Origin: a virus
Virus record (IMG/VR): IMGVR_UViG_3300046336_000175
Span: 1 to 54,292 of that record
DNA: 54,292 nucleotides
Direction: 5' to 3' (one strand)
Below, piece by piece: positions 24,860 through 33,312 of this stretch (positions are counted from its first letter, which is position 1; every line of letters begins with the position of its first letter). The position numbers and the translations under genes are program-made. The notes under the pieces are model-generated. The model was not told where the DNA came from. It made no database searches and saw only the letters and a list, made by a program, of their open reading frames with translations.

Positions 24860-25319
24860 GCACAGGTGGCGGTTCCATGATCACATCATCGCTATCTTCT
24901 TCACCAAAAGGTGACATGACAGTTGCTAAAGGAGATGCTGTGGCTACTGGTGAGTGGGAAGGTAGCGGAGATTGGGTAGGAACTTGGCGCCCACCGTATG
25001 CATCCAGAGCCTTTTCAGCTACCTTAGCACCCGACCATACACTTATGTACGCTACGTATATCCAGGTGTCGATTGAACCGTTGGTCTTGACCAACATATA
25101 CATGATAGCCCACGAACTGATAGCAAGACACACAAATATAGCTAGTCGAAAAGCTGAGGGTTTACCTCCCTCATCCCGTAACATATCCGCAAAATCGAAA
25201 GCATTATTTGATTTTTGTGTTCTGTTGAGTACATATATACCCAACACAAAAATTATCAGCAGCGCAATTGCTGGCATATCAATGTTTTGTGATAGCCAGG
25301 TAATCAATGTTTCGATCAT
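24831..25319 (-). CDS. Putative holin or other phage membrane protein, 162 aa
   Basis: Three hydrophobic segments (about residues 16-31, 57-77 and 86-100), with DEGGKPSAFRLAIF between the first two, and a long Pro/Ser-rich acidic C-terminal tail (about 110-162). The size, membrane pattern and location at the end of the late strand next to structural genes fit a holin, but the assignment is only by context. Other frames over this stretch on the + strand lack support. It is the last gene of the - strand block and meets the + strand block tail to tail. Confidence 0.6.
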   Translation of the reverse strand: MIETLITWLSQNIDMPAIALLIIFVLGIYVLNRTQKSNNAFDFADMLRDEGGKPSAFRLAIFVCLAISSWAIMYMLVKTNGSIDTWIYVAYISVWSGAKVAEKALDAYGGRQVPTQSPLPSHSPVATASPLATVMSPFGEEDSDDVIMEPPPVPKIRPKAKS

Positions 25320-25349
25320 GGGAAATGTTGTAATTGGTGTCAGTACTTA

Positions 25350-28300
25350 TTAAGCGCTCACAGCGAAAGAATTCTCGGCAGCCGCCCTTGCAGCTCTGAG
25401 ATTAGACTCTGCAGTTGCGCCATTGCCTTGGGCAAAGTTCCACACAGCTGCTGCGACATCCACTGCAGTCAATGCTGGCGCTGTATTGAGTTGATAAGTC
25501 CGGACAGAACGTGCTCGGAAATCAACAGACCCGTTAGTCTCATCATCAGGACTGCCTGTGGTATTGCCGTTGATAACCGGAACGGCGTCAACTCCTGCAG
25601 CAGTATAAGCAGCAAGTGCTCGCCGGAACCTCCAACTGCCCAATAACAACAAATCTGTACCATCAAACCTCAGAGCCTCTGGATATGTGATACCAGCGGA
25701 AGTTGCTTGCCACACTGCTACTGCATTATATACATCTTCCGCCTCACATCGGGTATTGCCGATATCGATTCTCAGAGCACTTGCGTCGATGGTAACAAAC
25801 GGGGCTGTGGCTCCTGTGCCACGGGTGTAGATCTGCACACCAAATCCATCTTGGTTTAATTGTTGAGACACTGGGATAGAAGGTGTGAGTGTATTGGCAT
25901 ACTGCAACTCAATGCAATCATAGCCAGCTTTGCGAATGCGTACAGTGTAAATTGGTATAGATGAATTGAACACATACGATAGTGCTGTTGATGTCCCAGT
26001 ACCTGTCGTAGATGCTACCGGGGCCTGTCCATCACTAATAGTACTACCGACAAATACAGCGACAGTACTATCTGGCAATAACCCTGAGATTGATAGTGTA
26101 GCCACATCTAGTGGATATAGAGCAACGTTTTGCTGGGCGAGGGTTGTGATCCCATTGATCGAAAAAGAATCGAGTTTATTAGTTGCGGAGGCGGTCGTTA
26201 CTGTCATGCGTATCTTTGGAACAAAACCCACAGTTGAGCTGATACCAGTCTCGGCTGCAAGGTTCGCGTTTGATACAGTCTTGAACACACCACTAAACCC
26301 ATTTCCTTTGTCGAGATCATATTCCAACAGGTGGTTTCCGGTATTGACACCCGCAACAGCAAATGTTGCCAACCCTGACCAACCTAGAATAGCATAAGCC
26401 CAAGTCCAAGTAATCGAATCACCGAGTGTGGTAGCAACAAGCGCACCCTGACTGGTAAACTTTGGGGTACCGGCGTTCACCACATACGACGAACTACTTG
26501 GGTACGATAAAGTCTTCTCAGTGAATGCAATCGCCAGCCTGGTCGTGGTATCACCCGTAAACGCGTCCCAAAAGTGAGTACCGTATACTGCAGTGTAAGT
26601 GATTGGTACTGTACCACCATTTTGTCGATTTCCGCGAGTGAGGGAGTTTTGGATGTTTGGAGATTGAGTCTTGGTAGCATCAACTGTATAACAGTTATCC
26701 ACCGTCATTTGAGTAGACGTGTTTGTGCTACTGAATAACCCCGTCCTCAACCCTGTGATCCAATTTCGCTGAAACCTGACCCTTGAGTTATTCCCACCAT
26801 CTGAATACATGTAACTAGAAAGATTCACTGTCCCTGCATTAAAGGGCGATGATGCTGAGCCAATATTGCGAATTGTTGTATCAAATGTAGTATTGACATA
26901 AACCACCCCATTGTACGGGTGTACATTCGCTGTCCCAGGCCAGTTGCTGATTGTGTTGATTGCTCCATTTTTTGAATTACCCATGATTTCCAAAGCATGA
27001 CTAGGGACTGCAGATTGGGTTGTCATCTTTACATTATCAGCATAAGTCAGTCGATTGAGCGCAAAGTTTTTACAAGCAGAAATTAACATCCGCTTGCCAA
27101 TCACCTCAACGTCGTTGATTGTTATGTCATCACAAGTATTAAAAAACACCGGTCCTGAAGTTGCGCTGGCGTCCTGCGTATAACTCCCCCGGATATTGCT
27201 CAGTGTCCACCCGCCATATAAGTTAGTGAATGTTGCGGCGTAACCCGATGTGCTGATTGCCTGCGCTCGGATTGCGGTAAGATTCGATACATTTCCACCT
27301 ACGTACATCTGCTGCCACACAATCGCATTCGTTGCTAGTTGTGTGGTGCGATAAGACATACCAACATGCAAGCCATTGACTACTGGTGGAGTAGCACACT
27401 CAGCCATCACATGTTGGTCACAGGTGTGCACGTCTATTAGTGATACAGAGTAGCACTGAGTGAGGTTGAGATACCAAGATCCAGTGATCTTGCTAAAATT
27501 ACACACACCCGCTGACGCCGTCAGAGTTTCATAGCGAGTACCCATGGTAGCGCTTGGGGTCATGTTGAGCGCCTTATTTGCGGCTGATGCATTGGTTAAA
27601 ATAATATTCGGGATACGGATTCGACAACCCGCTGGTGGGAGATCTCCTGTTGGTTGTGAATCATAACCAGTACCAATTGTCATTTGAGATGATGTAGTTA
27701 TACCAACATATCGACTCCGAGTATCCGTACTGAGATTAACTGATGTGAACAAATCTTGGGCATTGCCCCAAAACTTGAATACATCAGATCCAGCTGATGT
27801 TTCAATTTCGACGCCAGGATAATCGGTGATCAGGCCTGCGAGATTGGGTAGTTGTATACTCTGGCCTCTGACACCAGTGGTGGTCCCTAAGTAAAACCAT
27901 TCACCAGCCATCGTCCAGGTTCCTAGTCGAGGTGCCGATACACCGTAAGTTTCGACTCCTGACACCTCAATCCAACCCATTTCATCAGGGCCGGCGGATG
28001 AGGCACTGATGCCTGTTGTAAATGAACCATTGGTTATCGCTCCACCAGTAAGGTTCCGAATTTTTATCCAGCCAGTAGTTGGCAGCGCGGTTCCTGCAGG
28101 GGTGACCGCGCCACCAACTCGCGTTGCCATCACACACAACAGTTCTGCAGTCACGGATCCTTGTGTTATTATTGTACCTGAAGTAGGTACGTTCCCAGTA
28201 CCCGCTGAATACGGTATCAGCCTGGTGTTGGATCCTGTTATAATTAAATTACCTCCCAAAGTCGCTGATATGTTGATGTTTGCAGGAGGGCCAGTGAGTG

Positions 28301-28433
28301 GAGTAGCATTGGGACTGTAGCGGGTGTCACTATCAATTGTCAGTGTGCCCCCGTTCACATTGTACGTATCAGACCCACCTTTATTTGTGAGTTGTGACAT
28401 ATTCTGAACTGTCGTTATTGTATATGTAGTCAT
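25350..28433 (-). CDS. Large tail-fibre or baseplate-associated structural protein, 1027 aa
   Basis: Rich in Thr, Ser, Gly, Asn and Val, with many short beta-strand patterns and little charge, typical of a trimeric fibre with beta-helix parts. Residues 1-60 contain SDTYNVNGGTLTIDSDTRYS and lack the FD..L..I.P module shared by the next three structural proteins upstream. The C-terminal end (TAVDVAAAVWNFAQGNGATA, then an Ala-rich helix) resembles adhesin-like ends of phage proteins. No enzymatic motif is evident. It may contact the host surface (inference). Starts one base into the stop codon of the zinc-ribbon gene. Confidence 0.7.
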   Translation of the reverse strand: MTTYTITTVQNMSQLTNKGGSDTYNVNGGTLTIDSDTRYSPNATPLTGPPANINISATLGGNLIITGSNTRLIPYSAGTGNVPTSGTIITQGSVTAELLCVMATRVGGAVTPAGTALPTTGWIKIRNLTGGAITNGSFTTGISASSAGPDEMGWIEVSGVETYGVSAPRLGTWTMAGEWFYLGTTTGVRGQSIQLPNLAGLITDYPGVEIETSAGSDVFKFWGNAQDLFTSVNLSTDTRSRYVGITTSSQMTIGTGYDSQPTGDLPPAGCRIRIPNIILTNASAANKALNMTPSATMGTRYETLTASAGVCNFSKITGSWYLNLTQCYSVSLIDVHTCDQHVMAECATPPVVNGLHVGMSYRTTQLATNAIVWQQMYVGGNVSNLTAIRAQAISTSGYAATFTNLYGGWTLSNIRGSYTQDASATSGPVFFNTCDDITINDVEVIGKRMLISACKNFALNRLTYADNVKMTTQSAVPSHALEIMGNSKNGAINTISNWPGTANVHPYNGVVYVNTTFDTTIRNIGSASSPFNAGTVNLSSYMYSDGGNNSRVRFQRNWITGLRTGLFSSTNTSTQMTVDNCYTVDATKTQSPNIQNSLTRGNRQNGGTVPITYTAVYGTHFWDAFTGDTTTRLAIAFTEKTLSYPSSSSYVVNAGTPKFTSQGALVATTLGDSITWTWAYAILGWSGLATFAVAGVNTGNHLLEYDLDKGNGFSGVFKTVSNANLAAETGISSTVGFVPKIRMTVTTASATNKLDSFSINGITTLAQQNVALYPLDVATLSISGLLPDSTVAVFVGSTISDGQAPVASTTGTGTSTALSYVFNSSIPIYTVRIRKAGYDCIELQYANTLTPSIPVSQQLNQDGFGVQIYTRGTGATAPFVTIDASALRIDIGNTRCEAEDVYNAVAVWQATSAGITYPEALRFDGTDLLLLGSWRFRRALAAYTAAGVDAVPVINGNTTGSPDDETNGSVDFRARSVRTYQLNTAPALTAVDVAAAVWNFAQGNGATAESNLRAARAAAENSFAVSA

Positions 28434-28633
28434 TATTCTTTACCCCATTTTCCTAGTGGGCACTGTGATTTTGTGATTAACAATTTCGCTCTCAGTGCAC
28501 ATCCACATTCGGAACAGACATCCATATTTAGTTTGATTATCTTACTTGGACAGTTATCACATATGGAGTGGCGGTGCGCCTTAGTAGCTTCGCTAGCTAA
28601 TAGCGATACGACAGGAATATTGAAATTTTGCAT
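28433..28633 (-). CDS. Small zinc-ribbon protein, 66 aa
   Basis: Cysteines at SICDNCPSK, DVCSECGCALR and SQCPLGKWGK give C-x2-C...C-x2-C-x-C plus one more, a zinc-ribbon pattern ending in CPLGKW. Small proteins with this ending are common among fibre genes of T4-like phages; function unknown. A T4-type late box TATAAATA lies 40 bases upstream. Confidence 0.75.
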   Translation of the reverse strand: MQNFNIPVVSLLASEATKAHRHSICDNCPSKIIKLNMDVCSECGCALRAKLLITKSQCPLGKWGKE

Positions 28634-28672
28634 CAGTGAGCATTTAATCTGGTCGAGTGCTTTATTTATACA

Positions 28673-28680
28673 AGTTGGAG
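28673..28680 (-). promoter_or_regulatory. T4-type late promoter box TATAAATA
   Basis: Exact TATAAATA on the - strand (28680 to 28673), 40 bases before the zinc-ribbon gene and just downstream of a terminator, so it would restart late transcription into that gene and the large fibre gene. Confidence 0.6.
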
Positions 28681-28694
28681 TTTCTTGGATATCA

Positions 28695-28722
28695 AAAAAA
28701 GGGCTCTAAAGAGCCCTTTTTT
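28695..28722. terminator. Bidirectional intrinsic terminator
   Basis: GGGCTC (28701-28706) and GAGCCC (28711-28716) form a perfect stem with loop TAAA, flanked by A-run and T-run on either side. It can end - strand transcripts of the Ala-rich coiled-coil gene. Confidence 0.85.
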
Positions 28723-28761
28723 AATTACCTACGAATTTAGTAGGTGTTGCACCTAATACTA

Positions 28762-29589
28762 TTAGGCTGCCCGGCCGGCGGCGATGCCGGCTGCAAACAA
28801 TGCTGCCAGACCTGTACAGTCCATCGCCTCAATTGCATTCAATTTATCTTCAATGCCAGTCAAGCGGCCGTGATGACCATTGTGGCGGGTTGTTTCCCGA
28901 TCGTCCAGTACTGCGATGGTGTTGTTAATGGTAACAACATCAGCGGCAACGGCCGCTGCTGCGGCCAAAGCAGCAGCAGCGCTAGCGCTAGCGCTAGCGC
29001 TAGCGGCAGTTGCAGCAGCGATATCACCAGCCAGGATTGCAAGCTGAGTTTGGATACCAGCGACTTGCGTCGCTGTACCTGCATCAGTAGCTTGCAAATT
29101 TGTTACAGCGGTCTGCAGTGCAGAGATCTCTGTAGCAATAGCGGCGCAATCACAACCGCCTGAACCACCAGCCGCTTCGAGAGCCGCCAGTTGCGTGGTC
29201 AAGCTTGTGATAGTACCATTGATTGTGTTGATTTGGTCAGCAAGTGCTGATTCGGCGGCTTGTGCACGTGCAACTTCTGCAGACAGAGAGGCATCGATCT
29301 GGTTGATGATGACTGTCAGGTTCTGCACAACATCACTGGATTCCAGTGTAGTAATACGGGTACCTAGATCTGTCAACTGCGCAATCAATGACGCTGCATT
29401 GAACTGTACACCAGCAGTTTCTGGATCAGTGTCCAACAAGCTGTTGATTTGTGCAATTGCAGCATTAATTGCAGTCAAGTCGACATTTTGCATGCCAACC
29501 AATGCACTGATTTCAGCTTTGATAGCCTCACCAGTTGCGATACCAAACTGTGTACTCACGCACTCTAAGATTGTTTGTAGATTACTCAT
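28762..29589 (-). CDS. Ala-rich coiled-coil structural protein, 275 aa
   Basis: Extremely rich in Ala, Thr and Ile, with long heptad-like repeats (for example LSAEVARAQAAESALADQIN near residue 102) and a run of Ser-Ala pairs (about residues 196-205) encoded by four tandem GCTAGC units. A GGSGGCDCAA turn in the middle suggests two coiled-coil halves. Probably a fibrous virion component such as a whisker or fibre neck protein (inference). Ribosome binding site AAAGGAAATAAAG precedes the ATG, so expression should be high. A terminator lies downstream. Confidence 0.7.
   Translation of the reverse strand: MSNLQTILECVSTQFGIATGEAIKAEISALVGMQNVDLTAINAAIAQINSLLDTDPETAGVQFNAASLIAQLTDLGTRITTLESSDVVQNLTVIINQIDASLSAEVARAQAAESALADQINTINGTITSLTTQLAALEAAGGSGGCDCAAIATEISALQTAVTNLQATDAGTATQVAGIQTQLAILAGDIAAATAASASASASAAAALAAAAAVAADVVTINNTIAVLDDRETTRHNGHHGRLTGIEDKLNAIEAMDCTGLAALFAAGIAAGRAA
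28981..29004. repeat. Four tandem GCTAGC units
   Basis: Perfect tandem repeat of the palindromic hexamer GCTAGC inside the coiled-coil gene, coding for alternating Ser and Ala. Slippage would change length in steps of two residues without a frameshift. Confidence 0.9.
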
Positions 29590-29693
29590 TCTTTATTTCC
29601 TTTAAAAATTAACTCTATAAAAATACCATTGTGAAGTGCGCAACCATTACTCACTTCACTCTCCCAAGGTGAACATTTTACTCATCCCCATTC

Positions 29694-29699
29694 TATTTA
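29694..29699 (-). promoter_or_regulatory. Late-promoter-like TAAATA box
   Basis: GTAAATAG on the - strand about 105 bases ahead of the Ala-rich coiled-coil gene, next to the end of the 60-residue gene. Confidence 0.35.
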
Positions 29700-29882
29700 C
29701 TATCCAGGTGGATTTTGAGGAGGTGTTAAAATTGATTCTAACATCTCCAGGCGACTAAGGAGAGCACTAACCTCGTCGTGGACCTGAGCCCGCATTGCCT
29801 CACGAATTTGTACCCCCATCGATGAAAATACGGTAGCGAGTTGCTCATTGAACTCAGTTGGATTTTGTAAATTTAAACTCAT
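29700..29882 (-). CDS. Small hypothetical helical protein, 60 aa
   Basis: Begins with a four-base overlap on the preceding gene. It is predicted to be mostly helical (residues 8-50, with EFNEQLATVF and VSALLSRLEMLESIL) and ends in PPQNPPG. It could be a small fibre-associated or assembly protein. No family is recognised. Confidence 0.6.
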   Translation of the reverse strand: MSLNLQNPTEFNEQLATVFSSMGVQIREAMRAQVHDEVSALLSRLEMLESILTPPQNPPG

Positions 29883-30292
29883 GTTACTGTCTCCGTAATT
29901 TGAAGAAGACGTTGATTGCCTGAATATGTAAAATCTTTCGTCTTTGTGCTACCATTAACAACTTGAACCAGGCGCGACAAATTCCCACTAGCATATGTAA
30001 ACGCCTTTGTACTACCATTTGCGTATGCGATACTACCCAGAGAACCATCAGGGTTGTAGTTGAATACCGGACCTTTCTGAGGACCATCGGATTGACGAGC
30101 AATTGATTCCCACTTAGTGTCAAATATTTCAAATACTGCAAGTGTATCGTTGTAACGAATATCGCCTTTTACCGGTACAGCTGGCCGTTGTACCGTTGTA
30201 CCGACAGGTAACCTAACCGCCGCCCCAGTGGTTGTGATCACGCCGGTACTCAGCGTTGGTGATATCGTATCTAAGCTGTGATCAAAATCCAT
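29879..30292 (-). CDS. Short structural protein with shared fibre N-terminal module, 137 aa
   Basis: The first 65 residues (MDFDHSLDTISP, then LPVGTTVQRPAVPVKGDIRY and FEIFDTKW) match the N-termini of the two large fibre genes upstream (30344 and 33313). The rest has a repeated Y-x-x-G/D pattern (FNYNPDGSLGSIAYANGS, AFTYASGNLSRL, DFTYSGNQRLLQ), like RHS/YD-type strands. It is probably a small virion protein that attaches by the shared module (inference). Confidence 0.7.
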   Translation of the reverse strand: MDFDHSLDTISPTLSTGVITTTGAAVRLPVGTTVQRPAVPVKGDIRYNDTLAVFEIFDTKWESIARQSDGPQKGPVFNYNPDGSLGSIAYANGSTKAFTYASGNLSRLVQVVNGSTKTKDFTYSGNQRLLQITETVT

Positions 30293-30328
30293 CTAAGACT
30301 CCGTGGGTTAATGTTGGCTGTGAATTAG

Positions 30329-30334
30329 TATTTA
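30329..30334 (-). promoter_or_regulatory. Late-promoter-like TAAATA box
   Basis: CTAAATAC on the - strand, about 37 bases before the ATG of the 137-residue structural gene. Confidence 0.4.
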
Positions 30335-30343
30335 GTCTGATGT

Positions 30344-33169
30344 TTAACACCAGAACCAATTATTTCCATCACTAATCACCGTTCGTTGTACCTGAGGAGC
30401 AACCATCTGACTAGACACCCACTGAATTGAACCAGCAGTAGAGACAAGCGTCACTGCGTTAGCACCTACATTGGAAATACGATACAACTTTCCTGTGTTA
30501 GATGATGCGGCTGGGAGTGTAATAGTTTCACCGATTCCAACGTCGACTAGTAGTGTGTTATCAGTCGACAGCGCGCTGTAACTTGTATTGGTGTACCTCA
30601 CAGCTGCTGTGTTGGCAGCATTTGCTATCAGCGGATTCACCCACTCTTGTAGGGCTAGTGTTCCAGAAGCGTCAGGAATTGTGATGTACCGCTGGGCCGT
30701 AGCATTAGCGAACAGCTGGGTGTCGAAGCCACCATATCCCTTGAAGTGCATCACACCAAACATGTACACATTATCTGTGTTGAAGTCTATCCTTCGGCCA
30801 TCCCCCGTAGCTTTAAATAGACTTCCACCTTTGCCGTCGAATATATGGAATGACCTCCAATATGGAAAACTATACACGTTCGTAGTAGCATCGTACCCTG
30901 AATTGTAATTGATCGCAATTTCTGCAGTGTCTCCGGGATCTCCCTCACCGCCAGTAAATCCGATCTGGTTTGCGCCAGCTGTGATATTACCGAATTGCAA
31001 TTTGGAATAAAACAGAGCGGTCCGGGTGACACCAAAAATCTTCATTGCTGATAGCCCCTTACCATTGAAAATAGTAAAGTCGCGGTAATACGGAAATGGA
31101 TCTGCACCTGAGTATGATGAAGAATAGTTGAATGTTAGTCCTGCATTCGCAGCGGTTGCTTTATCATTGATATCTGCACCTGAAAAATCAACCTGAGCAA
31201 CTTTAGCTCCATTGACAAATTCCCATCTCCCAGTGATAATCTCCGCCGCCGCTGCTGATAATCCTCCACCTCCACCACCCGCCACTGTTCCTGGCGCCCA
31301 GACCCCAGACGTTGAATTGTATACGAGAGCTTGACCGGTCGTTGGTGGAACACTGATTGTATCAACATCACTGAGTGAATTGATTGACGCATCGGTCAGG
31401 TCCATTGTCGTTGGACTATTATCTAAAACCTCAAAAATGATGTCGTCAATGTAAACATCAGCAGCAACTGTTGATTCAAATGAGACGTATACTCGTGATG
31501 TGCCAATTGGTGCACGAGAATATGGGCGGATACTTTCAATCGCCCACACTCCACCAACTTCAGCGGACGTATAATTATACACAAAAGTGCGAGATGCTAC
31601 ACTACCATCAAAACCAAAAGCGGAAGCGTACCCGACTGTTACAATGAGGTTGCTCCCGGATGGGATGCCGCCCTTGACTTTAAAACTGATTGTTGGCTTA
31701 GCCCCTGGAGAAGCGAGGAATGATTTGTACATCTTACTCGATGATGTTCCGCCACTATTCGCCTGGAGCCGGACTGATTTAGTTCCTGTTGCGGATTCTG
31801 TTGTTGTAATTACAGGTAGATTGTACCCTGACCCTGATGTTAGCTGCCACTCACTCAACCCATTGGAGCTCTCAAATGATCCATTTGCAAGTAAATTATT
31901 CCGGTCCACGTGAACGTGAACTCGCTTGTTTGCTACTGAATATCGTCCGCCGTCAAATGATGGTACATTAGTCAGATATACCGCACCCTTAAACAGTGTT
32001 TGGAGAGTATATTCTCCAGATGGAGTGAATGAAATGTGGCTGTTGACAAAGAAAATGCCTGCGTCAGCTGAGCCAGTGTCTGATCCATCTGCAGCATCAT
32101 CTGCAACTCCCATATAAACACTGACAGGCTCATTTACGACAATGATGGTGTTGCTGAAGCAGATGCGTGAATTAGAGTCCCGGGCGGCAAACCACGGTTT
32201 GAGATTGGGGTTGTTGATACTTTCTACATGAGAATCAGTTACATATACTGAACCACCAAATTCTGTTACAATAGCTTCTTCTGTAAAATAATCGAATGAA
32301 CAATTGCTTAGTGATATGTTTCCTGATACAGCCTTTACTAGGGTATGGCTGTTGAATAACACACAATTTGTAAATCCAATCCGTTCACCTGAATCTTCTA
32401 GATTAATACCACTATACAATACAGCAGTATTTCCGTTATGCAAAGCACACGAGTCAATCTTTTGGACATATGAGTGGTCGCCAAAATTGATTAGCACATC
32501 AAAACCTGACACCGAGCAGTTTTGTAGTGATGCGTGTGCTCCAGTATTAGCCAGACCTACACCAAATTGCACACCGGTTAATCCAGTGGGACGAGGTTGT
32601 CCATAGTTAGATCCTTTGATGTTGAGGCCATGTATACAGTGAACCGCCGAATCCCATAGAGGATAGTAGTTATGAGGTGTGACGACGCTAAACGCAATTG
32701 TGACACCTGGATTAGTATTAGAAAAATCTAACTTGGCACCATTACCGACAATGGAATGGCTACCGTAGTCGTGTACTAATCCCACTTCAATCAAGTATGT
32801 GTACGGAGAAAATATTAACGTTGCATGTGAGGTCGCGCACGCGGTGAGAGCGGCTTGTACATAAGATCCTACAGGTGTGGTATTAGTCCCTGCAACGATT
32901 GTGGCCCAGACGCCTGTTGGGATGAAATCTGAAATTAGGACCGACGAACCAGTAACTAATTGGTCATATGTTTGACCGAAGCTAGTCCAGGTAGTCCCAT
33001 TGTTAAATTCAAGCAAATCATCATCAGTACTATATCGGATGGTACCAATTGAATTTGGCGGGCGTGTTGATGATGCACCTGACGGAATAATCAGGCCATC
33101 ACCCCCAACTTCTAGTACATTTTCTGCTACATTGGGGGTTATTTTGTCTATCCGATGATCAAAATTCAT
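30344..33169 (-). CDS. Large tail-fibre protein with beta-helix-like region, 941 aa
   Basis: N-terminal module (MNFDHRIDKITP, IPSGASSTRPPNSIGTIRY, LLEFNNGTTW) shared with two neighbouring genes and probably used for attachment to the virion. Residues about 90-400 contain many short N/G/S-containing strands and turns (HCIHGLNIKGSNYGQPRPTG, LQNCSVSGFDVLIN, ISLSNCSFDY), as in right-handed beta-helix tailspikes. A carbohydrate-binding-like domain may follow (NGSFESSNGLSEWQLTSGSG near 430). The C-terminus ends WVSSQMV..., VISDGNNWFWC. Depolymerase activity is possible but no catalytic pair can be assigned. Confidence 0.75.
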   Translation of the reverse strand: MNFDHRIDKITPNVAENVLEVGGDGLIIPSGASSTRPPNSIGTIRYSTDDDLLEFNNGTTWTSFGQTYDQLVTGSSVLISDFIPTGVWATIVAGTNTTPVGSYVQAALTACATSHATLIFSPYTYLIEVGLVHDYGSHSIVGNGAKLDFSNTNPGVTIAFSVVTPHNYYPLWDSAVHCIHGLNIKGSNYGQPRPTGLTGVQFGVGLANTGAHASLQNCSVSGFDVLINFGDHSYVQKIDSCALHNGNTAVLYSGINLEDSGERIGFTNCVLFNSHTLVKAVSGNISLSNCSFDYFTEEAIVTEFGGSVYVTDSHVESINNPNLKPWFAARDSNSRICFSNTIIVVNEPVSVYMGVADDAADGSDTGSADAGIFFVNSHISFTPSGEYTLQTLFKGAVYLTNVPSFDGGRYSVANKRVHVHVDRNNLLANGSFESSNGLSEWQLTSGSGYNLPVITTTESATGTKSVRLQANSGGTSSSKMYKSFLASPGAKPTISFKVKGGIPSGSNLIVTVGYASAFGFDGSVASRTFVYNYTSAEVGGVWAIESIRPYSRAPIGTSRVYVSFESTVAADVYIDDIIFEVLDNSPTTMDLTDASINSLSDVDTISVPPTTGQALVYNSTSGVWAPGTVAGGGGGGLSAAAAEIITGRWEFVNGAKVAQVDFSGADINDKATAANAGLTFNYSSSYSGADPFPYYRDFTIFNGKGLSAMKIFGVTRTALFYSKLQFGNITAGANQIGFTGGEGDPGDTAEIAINYNSGYDATTNVYSFPYWRSFHIFDGKGGSLFKATGDGRRIDFNTDNVYMFGVMHFKGYGGFDTQLFANATAQRYITIPDASGTLALQEWVNPLIANAANTAAVRYTNTSYSALSTDNTLLVDVGIGETITLPAASSNTGKLYRISNVGANAVTLVSTAGSIQWVSSQMVAPQVQRTVISDGNNWFWC

Positions 33170-33221
33170 ATATTATTGGAGTCTCGTTCGCGTGCTATTG
33201 TAACCAGAGCAGCGTGTGGTT

Positions 33222-33229
33222 TATTTATA
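33222..33229 (-). promoter_or_regulatory. T4-type late promoter box TATAAATA
   Basis: Exact TATAAATA on the - strand (33229 to 33222), 53 bases before the ATG of the 941-residue fibre gene and immediately after a terminator. Confidence 0.65.
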
Positions 33230-33245
33230 TACTAGAGCCCAACGA

Positions 33246-33273
33246 AAAAAGGATTCCCGAGAGAATCCTTTTT
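33246..33273. terminator. Bidirectional intrinsic terminator
   Basis: GGATTC (33251-33256) pairs with GAATCC (33263-33268), extended by A-run and T-run pairs on both sides, with a six-base loop. It lies about 40 bases after the stop codon of the 852-residue fibre gene. Confidence 0.8.
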
Positions 33274-33312
33274 ATATTATCCGATGGCTCTAGTAAGCCA
33301 TCCTGGGTTTAG

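Noticed and set aside
24877-25353. 158-codon + strand frame opposite the putative holin gene
   Set aside because: The - strand frame has clear membrane segments and lies in line with the late genes; the + strand frame has none of this.
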